Of a stretch of DNA of 64,000 bases, positions 25,069 through 34,880 are shown one piece after another. How positions within the stretch are numbered: position 1 is the first letter of the stretch; every line of letters starts with the position of its first letter. The notes under the pieces are model-generated. The model was given only the letters and a program-made list of their open reading frames with translations. It was not told where the DNA came from and searched no databases. The position numbers and the translations under genes are program-made. The DNA is from Pseudogemmobacter bohemicus (GTDB lineage Bacteria; Pseudomonadota; Alphaproteobacteria; Rhodobacterales; Rhodobacteraceae): NCBI RefSeq assembly GCF_003290025.1, contig NZ_QNHG01000007.1:143150-207149 (forward strand), read 5' to 3'.

Positions 25069-26308
25069 TGTGAAACCGGCAACCCAACCCCTGGATCGCG
25101 CGGATGAGCGGGTCAGGAATGATGACAGCCTCTCGGGTGCTGTGCGGCAATTCGTTGACCGGGTGCGCTCGGGCGATCTGGGCATTCTGCCGGTCGCAGT
25201 GGGGCTGGTGGTGATCTCGGTGGTCTTCTCCAGCCTGAACCCGGTGTTCCTCTTGCCGAACAACCTTGTGAACCTGCTGTTTGACTGCGCCACGGTGGGG
25301 GTGATTTCGCTCGGGATCGTCTGCGTGCTGATGCTGGGCGAGATTGACCTTTCCGTGGGCTCGATGAGCGGGCTGGCCTCGGCAATGGTGGGCGTGGTCT
25401 GGGTGAATATGGGGCTGCCTTTGCCCATTGCCATCGGGGCGGCGCTGCTGGCCGGGCTGGTGATCGGCTTTGTCTATGCGACGCTTTACACGCGGCTTGG
25501 CATGCCCAGCTTTGTTGCAACCCTGGCGGGGCTGTTGGCGATCCTGGGGATGCAGCTTTACATTCTCGGGCCGACCGGCTCGATCAACCTGCCATTCTCG
25601 TCGCCGCTGGTGGCCTTTGGCCAGCTTTTGGTGATGCCGGCATGGCTCTCGCATGGGCTGGCGCTGATCCCGGGGCTGGTGGTGCTGATCGGCGGGCTGA
25701 ACACCGCCAGGCGCCGCCGCGAGGCCGGATTGACCGCGCTGCCGATGAGCCTCTTGCTGATCAAGGCCGGCGTGCTGACCGCCGCGCTGCAATTCGCGGT
25801 CTGGTATCTGAACCTTGGCCGGGGCGTTCCCTGGATGTTCGGGCTGTTCGTCGGCCTTGTAGTCGCGATGCAATACGCACTGACGCGTACCAAATGGGGA
25901 CGCTCCCTCTTTGCCGTCGGCGGCAATCGCGAGGCGGCGCGGCGTTCGGGCATCAATGTGCGGCGGATCTATTACTCGGCCTTTATGCTTTGCTCAACGC
26001 TCGCCGCTCTGGGCGGGGTTCTGGCGGCGGGGCGGCTGGCATCCTCAAGCCAGCAGGCGGGCACGGGCGATGTGAACCTCAATGCCATCGCGGCGGCGGT
26101 GATCGGCGGCACCAGCCTCTTTGGCGGGCGTGGTTCGGCCTGGGCGGCGCTTTTGGGCATCATCGTGATCCAGGCAATCTCCAACGGGCTGACGCTGCTG
26201 AACCTGTCGTCGAGCCTGCGCTACATGATCACCGGCGGCGTGCTCGCCATTGCGGTGATCGTCGATTCCCTTGCCCGCCAGTCGCGCGCGACGCATGGAC
26301 GTGGTTGA
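25061..26308 (+). CDS. Sugar ABC transporter permease (XylH/FrcC-like)
   Basis: A 415-residue inner-membrane permease. Two adjacent ATG codons (25058 and 25061) are possible. I chose 25061 because GGAGG (25050-25054) then has a six-base spacing. The first ~45 residues are cytoplasmic, followed by about ten hydrophobic segments. The CUT2 permease motif LGIVCVLMLGEIDLSVGSMS is at about 87-106, and AVGGNREAARRSGINVRRIY, the coupling-helix (EAA-like) region, at about 286-305. AAAVIGGTSLFGGRGSAWAA follows. The length and motifs match XylH. It completes a three-part importer with the ATPase and binding protein upstream. Confidence 0.92.
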   Translation: MSDVKPATQPLDRADERVRNDDSLSGAVRQFVDRVRSGDLGILPVAVGLVVISVVFSSLNPVFLLPNNLVNLLFDCATVGVISLGIVCVLMLGEIDLSVGSMSGLASAMVGVVWVNMGLPLPIAIGAALLAGLVIGFVYATLYTRLGMPSFVATLAGLLAILGMQLYILGPTGSINLPFSSPLVAFGQLLVMPAWLSHGLALIPGLVVLIGGLNTARRRREAGLTALPMSLLLIKAGVLTAALQFAVWYLNLGRGVPWMFGLFVGLVVAMQYALTRTKWGRSLFAVGGNREAARRSGINVRRIYYSAFMLCSTLAALGGVLAAGRLASSSQQAGTGDVNLNAIAAAVIGGTSLFGGRGSAWAALLGIIVIQAISNGLTLLNLSSSLRYMITGGVLAIAVIVDSLARQSRATHGRG

Positions 26309-26338
26309 GTATACGGGGCTGACCTGAAGGAGTGAGAT

Positions 26339-27067
26339 ATGGCTGAATCAATGGAAGGCAAGGTGGTCGCGATCACCGGCGCCGCCTCGGGGATCGGGCT
26401 GGCCTGCGCGCGCATCCTGGTGGAAGCGGGCGCGAAAGTGGTGCTGATCGACCGCGCCGAAGACCGGCTGAAAGCACTTTGCGCCGAGATCGGGCCGAAG
26501 GCGCTGCCGCTGGTGGTCGATCTGATGGATGGCAGGCAGGTCTCGGCCATGCTGCCGAAGATCCTTGATCTGGCCGGGCGGCTTGATGTCTTCCACGCCA
26601 ATGCGGGCGCCTATATCGGTGGCCCGGTGGCCGAGGGCGACCCCGACGCCTGGGACCGGATGCTGAACCTCAATATCAACGCGGCCTTCCGCTCGGTCCA
26701 TGCGGTGCTGCCGCATCTGATCGCGCAGAAATCCGGCGATATCCTCTTCACCTCCTCGATCGCCGGCATGGTCCCGGTGGTGTGGGAGCCGATCTATACC
26801 GCGTCGAAATTCGCAGTGCAGGCCTTCGTCCATTCCACCCGCCGCCAGGTGGCGCCGCATGGCGTCCGCGTTGGCGCGGTGCTGCCCGGCCCGGTGGTCA
26901 CCGCGCTGCTTGACGACTGGCCGAAGGCCAAGATGGACGAGGCGCTCGCGAATGGCAGCCTGATGCAGCCGGTCGAGGTGGCAGAAGCGGTGCTCTTCAT
27001 GCTGACAAGGCCCCGCAATGTGACGATCCGCGACCTGGTGATCCTGCCGAATTCCGTCGATCTCTGA
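26339..27067 (+). CDS. Short-chain dehydrogenase, ribitol 2-dehydrogenase-like
   Basis: A 242-residue classical [11 protein letters not shown] (NAD binding, about residues 14-21), NAGAY (about 89-93), the catalytic Ser in FTSSIAGMV and Tyr-x-x-x-Lys in YTASKFAV are all intact, and [14 protein letters not shown] follows. The sequence suits the ribitol/polyol dehydrogenases that oxidise a pentitol to a ketopentose. It lies 30 bases after the permease and 9 before the kinase, so uptake, oxidation and phosphorylation are encoded in one operon. The expected route is ribitol to D-ribulose to D-ribulose 5-phosphate, but D-arabitol or another pentitol would fit equally well. A purine-rich AAGGAGTGAG precedes the start. 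Confidence 0.82.
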   Translation: MAESMEGKVVAITGAASGIGLACARILVEAGAKVVLIDRAEDRLKALCAEIGPKALPLVVDLMDGRQVSAMLPKILDLAGRLDVFHANAGAYIGGPVAEGDPDAWDRMLNLNINAAFRSVHAVLPHLIAQKSGDILFTSSIAGMVPVVWEPIYTASKFAVQAFVHSTRRQVAPHGVRVGAVLPGPVVTALLDDWPKAKMDEALANGSLMQPVEVAEAVLFMLTRPRNVTIRDLVILPNSVDL

Positions 27068-27076
27068 GGCCATGCC

Positions 27077-28684
27077 ATGACCCCTGCCCCCCAATATCTG
27101 ATCGGCGTCGATGTCGGCACCGGCAGCGCCCGCGCCGGGGTATTCGATCAAAGCGGTCGCCTGCTGGCCTCTGCAAAGCGCGAGATCACCATCTGGCGCG
27201 GGCCGGGCGCCATGGTCGAACAATCCTCCGCGCAGATCTGGGAGGCGGTGGCGGCCTCGGTGCGCGAGGCGATGGCGGGGATCGACCCTGCTTTGGTGGC
27301 GGGGATCGGTTTTGATGCCACCTGCTCGCTGGTGGTGCTGGGAGAGGGCGGCGTCTCGCTGCCGGTGGGCCCCTCAGAAGACCCGGGCCGCGATGTGATC
27401 GTCTGGATGGATCACCGCGCGGTCGACCAGGCGGAACGGATCAATAAACAGGGCCATAAGGTGCTGGATTATGTCGGCGGTCGCATCTCGCCCGAGATGG
27501 AGACGCCGAAACTGCTATGGTTGAAAGAGAACCGGCCGCTGGTCTTTGCCGAAGCCCGGCATTTCTTTGATCTGGCCGATTTCCTGACCTGGAAGGCAAC
27601 CGGGGACGAGGCGCGCTCCACCTGCACCGTCACCTGCAAATGGACCTATCTGGCGCATGAAAACCGCTGGGATCCGTCTTACTTCCGTCAGATCGGGCTG
27701 GAGGCGCTGGCGGATGAACAGTTCGCCCGCATCGGCACCCGCGTGGTGCCACCGGGAACCGCGCTTGGCCAGGGGCTGAGCGCGGCGGCAGCGGCGGATC
27801 TGGGCCTTGCGCCCGGAACCCCGGTGGGTGCCGGGATGATCGACGCCCATGCCGGCGGCATCGGCACGGTGGGTATCGAGGGCTCGCCCGCGACGCATAT
27901 GGCCTATGTCTTCGGAACGTCCTCCTGCACCATGACCTCGACCGAAGCTCCGGTTTTCGTGCCCGGGGTCTGGGGGCCGTATTTCTCGGCCATGGTGCCG
28001 GGGATGTGGCTGAATGAGGGCGGCCAGTCTGCGGCGGGTGCGGCGATTGATCAGCTGCTTGATTTCCACCCGGCAAGCGCGGGCGCAATGGTACAGGCGC
28101 GCGGTGCAGGGCAATCGCTGGCGCTCTGGCTGACCGGGCGGATCCTGGCGCGTGAACCTGACCTCTCAAAGACTGTCGCGCTGGCGGGAGAGGTGCTTGT
28201 GGTGCCGGAATTCCTTGGCAACCGCGCGCCCCATGCCGATCCGCATGCCCGCGCCGTGATCGCCGGACTGGGGATGGAGCGCGATATTGAAAGCCTCGAG
28301 GCGCTCTACCTCGCCGGGATCTGTGGCGTGGCCTATGGGCTGCGACAGATCCTTGATGTGCAGCATGCGGCGGGCGCAAAGGTGGAAAAGATCGTGATCT
28401 CGGGCGGGGCAGGGGAATCGCGGCTGATCCGCCAGATCCTCGCCGATGCGACGGGGCGGGTGGTGATGGGCTCGGCCTCGGATGAGCCGGTGCTTCTGGG
28501 CGCGGCCACGCTGGGCGCGGTGGCGGGCGGCCTTTTCCCCGGGATGCGCGCCGCCATGGCCGGGCTCTCGGCACCGGGCGAGGCGCATCAGCCCGCAGGC
28601 GGCGCGGTGGCTTTGCGCCATGAACGCCGCTTCCGCGCCTTTACCCTGTTGCAAGAGGCCGCAAGGGCGGCACGCAACGCCTAA
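27077..28684 (+). CDS. FGGY carbohydrate kinase, D-ribulokinase-like
   Basis: A 535-residue sugar kinase with the two-domain FGGY fold. The N-terminal phosphate loop is IGVDVGTGSARAGVFD (residues 9-24). The substrate region includes GIGFDATCSLVVLG, and DHRAVDQAERIN carries the family's catalytic-region Asp-His. The C-terminal ATP-site motif is KIVISGGAGESRLIRQILAD. The opening and DATCSLV are typical of the FGGY ribulokinases (AraB/YDR109C-like). It would phosphorylate the ketopentose made by the upstream SDR. Its stop codon overlaps the stop of the convergent ABC ATPase gene by three bases, and I see no terminator between them. Confidence 0.87.
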   Translation: MTPAPQYLIGVDVGTGSARAGVFDQSGRLLASAKREITIWRGPGAMVEQSSAQIWEAVAASVREAMAGIDPALVAGIGFDATCSLVVLGEGGVSLPVGPSEDPGRDVIVWMDHRAVDQAERINKQGHKVLDYVGGRISPEMETPKLLWLKENRPLVFAEARHFFDLADFLTWKATGDEARSTCTVTCKWTYLAHENRWDPSYFRQIGLEALADEQFARIGTRVVPPGTALGQGLSAAAAADLGLAPGTPVGAGMIDAHAGGIGTVGIEGSPATHMAYVFGTSSCTMTSTEAPVFVPGVWGPYFSAMVPGMWLNEGGQSAAGAAIDQLLDFHPASAGAMVQARGAGQSLALWLTGRILAREPDLSKTVALAGEVLVVPEFLGNRAPHADPHARAVIAGLGMERDIESLEALYLAGICGVAYGLRQILDVQHAAGAKVEKIVISGGAGESRLIRQILADATGRVVMGSASDEPVLLGAATLGAVAGGLFPGMRAAMAGLSAPGEAHQPAGGAVALRHERRFRAFTLLQEAARAARNA

Positions 28685-30438
28685 CCCGCGACGAGGTGGC
28701 CGCCGCCGATATCCGTCAGACGCACCGGTTCCGGACCCTGGCCAATGGGCCAGACCGGGCTGGGAATATCGCCCGCCATCCGCGCCGCAGCCAGGCGCGG
28801 GCGCGTTGGGTCGGGCACCGGCACCGCAGCCAGCAGCCGCTGCGTATAGGGATGCTGCGGGTTTCCGAACAATTGTTCGTGACTGCCCATCTCGACGATC
28901 TGCCCCAGATACATCACCGCCACCCGGTCTGAGATATTCTCGACCACTGCCATGTCATGGCTGATGAACAGAAAGCTCACCCCCATCTCGCGCTGCAAAT
29001 CGCGCAAGAGATCCAGCACCTTCGCCTGAATAGACACATCCAGCGCCGCCACGCTTTCATCGCAGACGATCAGCTTTGGCTTCAGCGCCAGGGCGCGGGC
29101 GATGCAGATCCGCTGCCGCTGCCCGCCCGAGAACTGATGCGGATAGCGGTTGAAAGCCGCGACCTGCAGCCCGACGCGCTCCAGCAGATCGCGCACCCGG
29201 GCCTTTTGCTCGTCGGGCGAGCCTATGCCATGGATCACCAGCGGCTCGCGGATCAGCTCGCCCACTGTCATCCGGGCATCAAGCGCCGCCATCGGATCCT
29301 GAAAGACGATCTGCAAATCGCGGCGCAGCGCCTTGCGACCGGCACTGTCGAGATCAGCCAGCGCCCGGCCCCCGACCTCGATCCGTCCCTCATGCGGCAC
29401 CAGCCCCACCAGCGCCCGCGCCATGGTGGATTTGCCGCAACCGGATTCCCCGACCAGCGACAGGGTCTCGCCCCGGAAGATCTCCAGCGAGACATGTTCG
29501 ACCGCATGAACCTGGGCCGAGACGCGCCCCATGAACCCCTGGCGGATCGGAAAGCGGACCGAGACATCCTGGTAACGCATCAGCACCTCTTGTGCGGCAA
29601 GCGGGGGCCGTACGGGGCCGCCACCGATCCGGGGCACGGCGGCCAGCAATTCGCGTGTATAGGCCTCGCGCGGCGCCTCAAACAGATCGACCGTCGCGGC
29701 GCTTTCCACCACACGGCCCCGCTGCATCACGATCACCCGGTCGGCCATTTCCGCAACCACGCCCATATCATGCGTTATCAGGATCACCGCCGTCCCCAGA
29801 TCCCGTTGCAGATCGCGGATCAGATCCAGCACCTCGCGCTGCACGGTCACATCCAGCGCCGTGGTCGGCTCATCGGCGATCAGCACATCGGGTTTCAGCG
29901 CAATCGCCATCGCGATCATCACCCGCTGCCGCATACCGCCCGAAAGCTCATGCGGGTATTGTTCCAGCCGGCGCTCGGGCTGCGACAACCGCACCGCCTT
30001 CAGCGCCTCCAGCGCGCGGGCGCGGGCCTCGCGCATCGGCACGGGATCATGCGCCCGGATCGCCTCGGTCAGCTGGCGGCCGATCGACATGACCGGGTTC
30101 AGCGCGGTCATCGGCTCCTGAAAGATCATCGCGATACGGGCGCCGCGCAGGCCCTGCATCCTGGCCTCGGGCAGGCTGGTCAGCTCGGTCTGGCCCAGAT
30201 GGATGGTGCCGCCGGTGACCCGTACCGCCGGAACCGGCAGCAGCCCCATGATCGCAAGCGAGGTGATGGATTTCCCCGAACCGCTCTCTCCCGCAATCGC
30301 CAGGGTCTCGCCGCGGGCAAGATCAAAGCTCAGCCCTTCGACCAGGGGAACCAGCCCCTGGTCAGAGCGTGCCGAGACCGTCAGGTCCCGGACCGAAAGC
30401 ACCCCTTCCGGGGCCGAAGAAAGCGCCGGGGCAATCAT
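28681..30438 (-). CDS. Peptide/amide ABC transporter ATPase, DppD-DppF fusion
   Basis: A 585-residue protein with two oligopeptide-type ATPase domains. The first has Walker A GESGSGKS, signature ELSGGMRQR and Walker B VLIADEPTTALDV. The second has Walker A GESGCGKS, signature QFSGGQRQR and LIVCDESVAALDV, with Glu-Ser instead of Glu-Pro after the Walker B Asp. The second domain ends in the usual oligopeptide C-terminal motif (HPYTQRLLAAVPVPDP). Many importers encode these domains as two proteins; fusion as in GsiA is well known. It is the last gene of the amiC-amiR-dpp operon and overlaps the amidase gene by four bases. Confidence 0.9.
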   Translation of the reverse strand: MIAPALSSAPEGVLSVRDLTVSARSDQGLVPLVEGLSFDLARGETLAIAGESGSGKSITSLAIMGLLPVPAVRVTGGTIHLGQTELTSLPEARMQGLRGARIAMIFQEPMTALNPVMSIGRQLTEAIRAHDPVPMREARARALEALKAVRLSQPERRLEQYPHELSGGMRQRVMIAMAIALKPDVLIADEPTTALDVTVQREVLDLIRDLQRDLGTAVILITHDMGVVAEMADRVIVMQRGRVVESAATVDLFEAPREAYTRELLAAVPRIGGGPVRPPLAAQEVLMRYQDVSVRFPIRQGFMGRVSAQVHAVEHVSLEIFRGETLSLVGESGCGKSTMARALVGLVPHEGRIEVGGRALADLDSAGRKALRRDLQIVFQDPMAALDARMTVGELIREPLVIHGIGSPDEQKARVRDLLERVGLQVAAFNRYPHQFSGGQRQRICIARALALKPKLIVCDESVAALDVSIQAKVLDLLRDLQREMGVSFLFISHDMAVVENISDRVAVMYLGQIVEMGSHEQLFGNPQHPYTQRLLAAVPVPDPTRPRLAAARMAGDIPSPVWPIGQGPEPVRLTDIGGGHLVAG

Positions 30439-31394
30439 TCAAAAACCGCGCGCGGAAAGTAAAAGCTGACCACCATATTCGGCATATCGACGATTTCCGA
30501 GATCCTGAGATCGCCGCAGACCGAACAGAGCATATAGGCCTCGACCGGGTCGAGCTTCTGCGTCACGCAAAGCAGGTCGATCATCCCCGAGACCGCGTCC
30601 TTCGCCGCCGTCCAGAGATCGGGGCCGATGCCGGTGGTGGCCTCGTAACCCTTCGCATCCAGATGCCGCGTCACCGGCCCCGGCGTGGTGAAACGCGGGA
30701 ATTTCAGCGGCTGGCCTTTGATCAGATCCAGCGTCAGCACCACATCGAACGGGCTTTCAATCGCGGTGCCGCAGACCTCGCCATCGCCCTGCGCCGCATG
30801 GGTGTCACCGATCGAGAACAATGCGCCTTCGACCTCGACCGGCAGGTAAAGCGTGGTGCCAGCCGCCAGATCGCGGATGTCGAGATTGCCGCCCACCCGG
30901 CGCGGCGGCACGACCGAGTGATGCCCGGCCTCGGCCAGGGCATTGCCGATGGTGCCGGCAAAGGGCTTCAGCGGCACCCGGGCATGTTTCCCGAACAGCG
31001 CAGGCTCCAGGCTGGCGGGATCGAATTTCCACACATTCAGCGCCGGTTCCTCGAACTGGTCTGTCAGAAGGCCAAAACCCGGGATATTCGCCGTCCATCC
31101 GAACCCCGCGCCGTCCCGCGCCTGCGGGGTGAAGCTGTCAATCGTCACCTTCAGCACGTCGCCGGGCTTTGCGCCGTCGACAAAGACCGGCCCCGAGACC
31201 GGGTTGATCCTCGCGAAATCCAGCGCGCCGACATCCGCAACAGTCGAGCGGGGGCCAAGCTGGCCCCCGGAACTGTCGAGGCACTGGAACAGGATCGTCT
31301 CACCCGGGGCAGCCTTCAGCGTCGGCACGAATGAATTGTCCCAGCCGAAATGGTGCTGATGGGCGTGGATCGTATGATTGCAGTGCTTGCACAT
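30435..31394 (-). CDS. Acetamidase/formamidase family amidohydrolase
   Basis: A 319-residue enzyme of the FmdA/AmdA family, which hydrolyses formamide, acetamide or short amides to ammonia and the acid in the cytoplasm. Typical segments are HHFGWDNSFVPTLKAAPGET near the start, PVSGPVFVDGAKPGDVLKVT (about 68-87) and GDTHAAQGDGEVCGTAIESP (about 203-222), the family's conserved His/Asp/Glu/Cys region. The gene lies between the binding protein and the ATPase genes of a peptide-type importer and under AmiC/AmiR-like regulators, so the importer probably brings in an amide. It overlaps the ATPase gene by four bases. Relatives that act on other amides exist, so the exact substrate is open. Confidence 0.88.
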   Translation of the reverse strand: MCKHCNHTIHAHQHHFGWDNSFVPTLKAAPGETILFQCLDSSGGQLGPRSTVADVGALDFARINPVSGPVFVDGAKPGDVLKVTIDSFTPQARDGAGFGWTANIPGFGLLTDQFEEPALNVWKFDPASLEPALFGKHARVPLKPFAGTIGNALAEAGHHSVVPPRRVGGNLDIRDLAAGTTLYLPVEVEGALFSIGDTHAAQGDGEVCGTAIESPFDVVLTLDLIKGQPLKFPRFTTPGPVTRHLDAKGYEATTGIGPDLWTAAKDAVSGMIDLLCVTQKLDPVEAYMLCSVCGDLRISEIVDMPNMVVSFYFPRAVFE

Positions 31395-31403
31395 GGGCGG
31401 GCC

Positions 31404-33008
31404 TCACTCCTTGATATAGACGTAATCGTAATTGACCGGGATCGAGACCGGATCGACGTAAAGCGCATCCGCCCCGCCCATGCGCGGCGATTTCAGCGTA
31501 AAGCGCTGCTCGTTGAACACCGGCGCCCAGGGGGCATCCTCCATCACGCCCATATAGACATCGGACCAGAGTTTCAGCCGCTCATCCGCCCTGGCCGGGT
31601 CAACGGTGCTGTCCGCTTTGGCCGCCAGCGCGTCGAGATCGGCATTGCAGTATTTCGACCAGTTCCAGCCGCCTTCGACCGCGCCGCCGCAACCGAGGAT
31701 CGGGCCGTAGAAGTTCGAGGGATCGGGGAAATCGGCGATCCAGGCCATGCCGCCCGACCAGATCATCGGAGCGGTGCCGGCACCGCCGGCCTCGATCACA
31801 TTGGCCTGCGCGAGGGAGCGGATATTGGCGGTGATACCGATGGCTTTCAGATCCTGCTGGATCGCCTGGGCGATCCGCGGGTTCGGATCGGTATTCATAA
31901 CGTAAAGCTCGGTTTCGAATCCGTCCGGGTAGCCGGCCCCGGCCAGCAGCGCTTTGGCCGCGTCGATGTCATAGGCATAGCCGGCGTAATCTTTGGTATA
32001 GCCCGGCATCGAAGGCGGCAGCGGCTGGGTCGCCGGCACCGCGCGGCCATTGATCACCTGGACGATGCGGTCCTTGTTGATCGCCATATTGACGGCGCGG
32101 CGCACCTCGACTTTGTCAAACGGCGCGGCGGTGACGTTCATCGTTATGTAACCGGTATGAAGCTGGCCACCCTCGACCACATTCGCCGCCTGGGCCGGAT
32201 CCCCCATCACCTCGGTGAATTTCGCGGGCGGGATGCCGTCGCCGGGAATATCCACCTCGCCATTCTGCGCCCGCAAGAGTGCGACGACCGGCTCCTGTCC
32301 GACCTCGACGGTGAAGCTGTCGAGATAGGGAACGCCTGCGATCCAGTAATCCGGGTTCTTCGTGAAGACGAGGCGCTGACCCAGCGTCCATTCCGTCAGG
32401 CTGAACGCGCCGGTGCCGACCGGCTTCTTGCCGAAATCGGCGCCCTCTGCCTCGACCACTTCCTTCGGGACGACATAAGAGAAGTTCAGCGCCATGACAT
32501 GGAGGAAGGTCGCATCCGGGCGCGAGAGTTTGAACACCACGGTCGAGGCATCCGGTGCCGAGACACCCGACAGCGCCGAGCCATCGGCGGCCGAGGCATC
32601 AAAGCCCTCGATCATGCCGAAGAACCCCTGGCCAGGGCTTTGCGTTGCCGGGTTCACCACGCGGTTGATCGAATAGACCACATCTTCCGCCACCATCTCG
32701 CGGCCATTATGGAATTTCACCCCGGGGCGGAGTTTGAACGTATAGGTCAGCCCGTCATCCGAGATCGTATAGCTTTCAGCCAGCCCCGGGCGCAGCACGG
32801 TGGTGCCCGGCTCGTAATCCATCAGCCCGTCAAAGACCGATTTGATCATTGACCAGTTCTGCCAGTCATAGCCGATGGCCGGGTCCAGCGTCGCCACATC
32901 ATCCTTATAGGTGACGATCATATTGCCGCCCGGGATGGGGGTCTCTGCCAGCGCGGGGCTGATCGCCATCATGGCGGCAAGGGCGGTGGAAAGGATCAGT
33001 TTTTTCAT
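31404..33008 (-). CDS. Peptide/amide ABC transporter substrate-binding protein (DppA family)
   Basis: A 534-residue periplasmic binding protein of SBP family 5. The signal peptide is MKKLILSTALAAMMAISPALA. The family motif starts at MIVTYKDDVATLDPAIGYDW, with DGLTYTFKLRPGVKFHNGRE at about 89-108, and GTGAFSLTEWTLGQRLVFTK near 190-209. These are shared by dipeptide, nickel and glutathione binding proteins, so the family alone does not define the ligand. Its operon with an acetamidase/formamidase and AmiC/AmiR-like regulators suggests a small amide or amide-containing compound. It lies 9 bases upstream of the amidase gene and 34 bases after the DppB-like permease. Confidence 0.9.
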   Translation of the reverse strand: MKKLILSTALAAMMAISPALAETPIPGGNMIVTYKDDVATLDPAIGYDWQNWSMIKSVFDGLMDYEPGTTVLRPGLAESYTISDDGLTYTFKLRPGVKFHNGREMVAEDVVYSINRVVNPATQSPGQGFFGMIEGFDASAADGSALSGVSAPDASTVVFKLSRPDATFLHVMALNFSYVVPKEVVEAEGADFGKKPVGTGAFSLTEWTLGQRLVFTKNPDYWIAGVPYLDSFTVEVGQEPVVALLRAQNGEVDIPGDGIPPAKFTEVMGDPAQAANVVEGGQLHTGYITMNVTAAPFDKVEVRRAVNMAINKDRIVQVINGRAVPATQPLPPSMPGYTKDYAGYAYDIDAAKALLAGAGYPDGFETELYVMNTDPNPRIAQAIQQDLKAIGITANIRSLAQANVIEAGGAGTAPMIWSGGMAWIADFPDPSNFYGPILGCGGAVEGGWNWSKYCNADLDALAAKADSTVDPARADERLKLWSDVYMGVMEDAPWAPVFNEQRFTLKSPRMGGADALYVDPVSIPVNYDYVYIKE

Positions 33009-33042
33009 TGTTTCTCTCCTGTTGGGTCGGTGTTGTTTCGGG

Positions 33043-33963
33043 TCAGCGCAGTTTGATGCGCGGGTCGATAAGGGGGGAAATCAGGTCGGCAATCAGATTG
33101 CCGATCACGATGGCAAAGGCCGAAACGAGGGTGACACCCATGATGATCGGGATATCGACGCGCTGAATGGCCTGCCAGGCCAGCTGGCCGATGCCGGGCC
33201 AGCCGAAAACGCTTTCGACCACCACGATCCCCGACATGAAGATGCCGATATCAATCCCGATCATCGCAATGACCGGCAGGATCGCATTCGGCACCGCATG
33301 GCCAAGGATGATGCGCCCGCGTCCCAGCCCCTTGGCCCGCGCCGTGCGGATGAAATCGGCGCGCAGCACATCGAGCATCGAGGAGCGCATGATCCGCGCA
33401 TACCAGCCCGAGCCGAGGATCCCCAAAGTCAGCGCCGGCAGCACCAGATGCGCGAATGTGCCGTAGCCTCCGATCGGGAACCAGCCAAGCTGGACGGCAA
33501 AGACGTAAAGCAGCAGGAGCGCCACCACGAATTGCGGCGCGGATACCGTGACGAAGCTCGACAGCATCAGCACATTGTCAAGTGCGCGGCCCCGGTAAAG
33601 TGCCGCAATGACGCCAAGGGTCAGCCCGATCACCAGTTCGCAGACAATCGCGGCCAGCATCAGCAACAGCGTCGCCGGCAGGCGGGCCGAGATCAGCACC
33701 GCAACTTCGGTCTTTTGCAGATAGGAACGGCCCAGATCGCCCTGCAAAAGGTTCCACAAATAGCGGCCATATTGCACGATGAAGGGCTGATCGAGGCCAA
33801 GCTGGCGGCGGATGCTCTCGACCGTTTCAGGCGTGGCAGAGCGTCCGGCGATCTGGCGCACCGGATCGGCGGGCAGCACATAAAGCAGCACGAAGGTGAT
33901 GAAGGAAACGCCAAGCAGGATCAGCGCAGACATCACCAGGCGGCGCAGGATATAGGCCAGCAT
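33043..33963 (-). CDS. ABC transporter permease, DppB-like
   Basis: A 306-residue inner-membrane permease with six predicted helices. The opening MLAYILRRLVMSALILLGVS, the DPVRQIAGRSATPETVESIR segment and the coupling motif in ARTARAKGL-like form (FIRTARAKGLGRGRIILGHA, about 210-229) are typical of DppB/OppB. It overlaps the DppC-like gene by one base and precedes the binding-protein gene. It forms the transmembrane pore together with DppC. Confidence 0.92.
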   Translation of the reverse strand: MLAYILRRLVMSALILLGVSFITFVLLYVLPADPVRQIAGRSATPETVESIRRQLGLDQPFIVQYGRYLWNLLQGDLGRSYLQKTEVAVLISARLPATLLLMLAAIVCELVIGLTLGVIAALYRGRALDNVLMLSSFVTVSAPQFVVALLLLYVFAVQLGWFPIGGYGTFAHLVLPALTLGILGSGWYARIMRSSMLDVLRADFIRTARAKGLGRGRIILGHAVPNAILPVIAMIGIDIGIFMSGIVVVESVFGWPGIGQLAWQAIQRVDIPIIMGVTLVSAFAIVIGNLIADLISPLIDPRIKLR

Positions 33964-34880
33964 CAGTCGCGCCCCTGTTGCGTTGGGTCGAGAATGTCAC
34001 GCAACGCGTCTCCGACCAGGTTGAAGGCCAGCGCAAGCAAAAGGATCGCAGCACCCGGGATAAAGACGAGCCAGGGCGCCGCCTGAAACCAGGTCTGGTT
34101 TTCAAAGATGATATTGCCCCAGGAGGGAGTCGGCGGCTGCACTCCGACACCAAGGAAGGACAGCGTCGCCTCCAGCAGCACCGTGGTCGAAATCCCCAGC
34201 GTCCCCCAGACGATCAGCGTCGGCAAAAGATGCGGCAGGATATGTCGGAACAGAATGCGGCCATGTCCGGCGCCCAGCGTCTTTTCAGCGGCGATAAAGT
34301 CGCGCTCGGCAAGCGACGAGGTCTGGGTATAGACCACCCGCGCCGTCTGCACCCAGTTCACAAAGGCGATCACCAGGGCCACGATCCACAGAGAGGGCTG
34401 GAAAATGGCGGCCAGACAAATCGCCAGCAACAAGGCCGGAAAGGCCATCATCAGATCGGTGAAGCGCATCAGCACAGTGCCGGTAATGCCGCGGAAATAA
34501 CCCGCCGTTACCCCCACCAGCGTGCCGATGAACAAGGCCGCGCCATTGGCGACCAGCCCGATGATCAGCGAGGTCTGCGCGCCGTATAACAGCCGCGACA
34601 GCAGATCCCGGCCCAGGAGATCGGTGCCGAACCAATAGACCGGTCCGGGCGGCATCGGGGCACCCTCGATGGTCAGCCCATCGAAGAATTGCTCATCGGG
34701 ATCAAAGGGTGCCAGCCAGTCCGCAAAGACCGCGCCGCCGACACAGATCAGGATCGCCAGAAAGCCGAACAGCGCCAGTTTGCGTCCCATGAGGCGGCGC
34801 AAAACCGAAGGACCGCGCGGGGCCGGCCCGATTGCGCCCGGCGTTGCGCCCTGTGTTGCGCTTGGTGCGGCAGCTGTCAT
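33963..34880 (-). CDS. ABC transporter permease, DppC-like
   Basis: A 305-residue permease with an Ala/Pro-rich cytoplasmic N-terminus (about 30 residues), a first membrane helix (LALFGFLAILICVGGAVFAD) and five further helices. The periplasmic loop has YWFGTDLLGRDLLSRLLYGA, the DppC/OppC signature, and the coupling motif is ERDFIAAEKTLGAGHGRILF. It overlaps the ANTAR regulator gene by four bases upstream and the dppB-like gene by one base downstream, so the regulatory and transport genes are coupled. Confidence 0.92.
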   Translation of the reverse strand: MTAAAPSATQGATPGAIGPAPRGPSVLRRLMGRKLALFGFLAILICVGGAVFADWLAPFDPDEQFFDGLTIEGAPMPPGPVYWFGTDLLGRDLLSRLLYGAQTSLIIGLVANGAALFIGTLVGVTAGYFRGITGTVLMRFTDLMMAFPALLLAICLAAIFQPSLWIVALVIAFVNWVQTARVVYTQTSSLAERDFIAAEKTLGAGHGRILFRHILPHLLPTLIVWGTLGISTTVLLEATLSFLGVGVQPPTPSWGNIIFENQTWFQAAPWLVFIPGAAILLLALAFNLVGDALRDILDPTQQGRD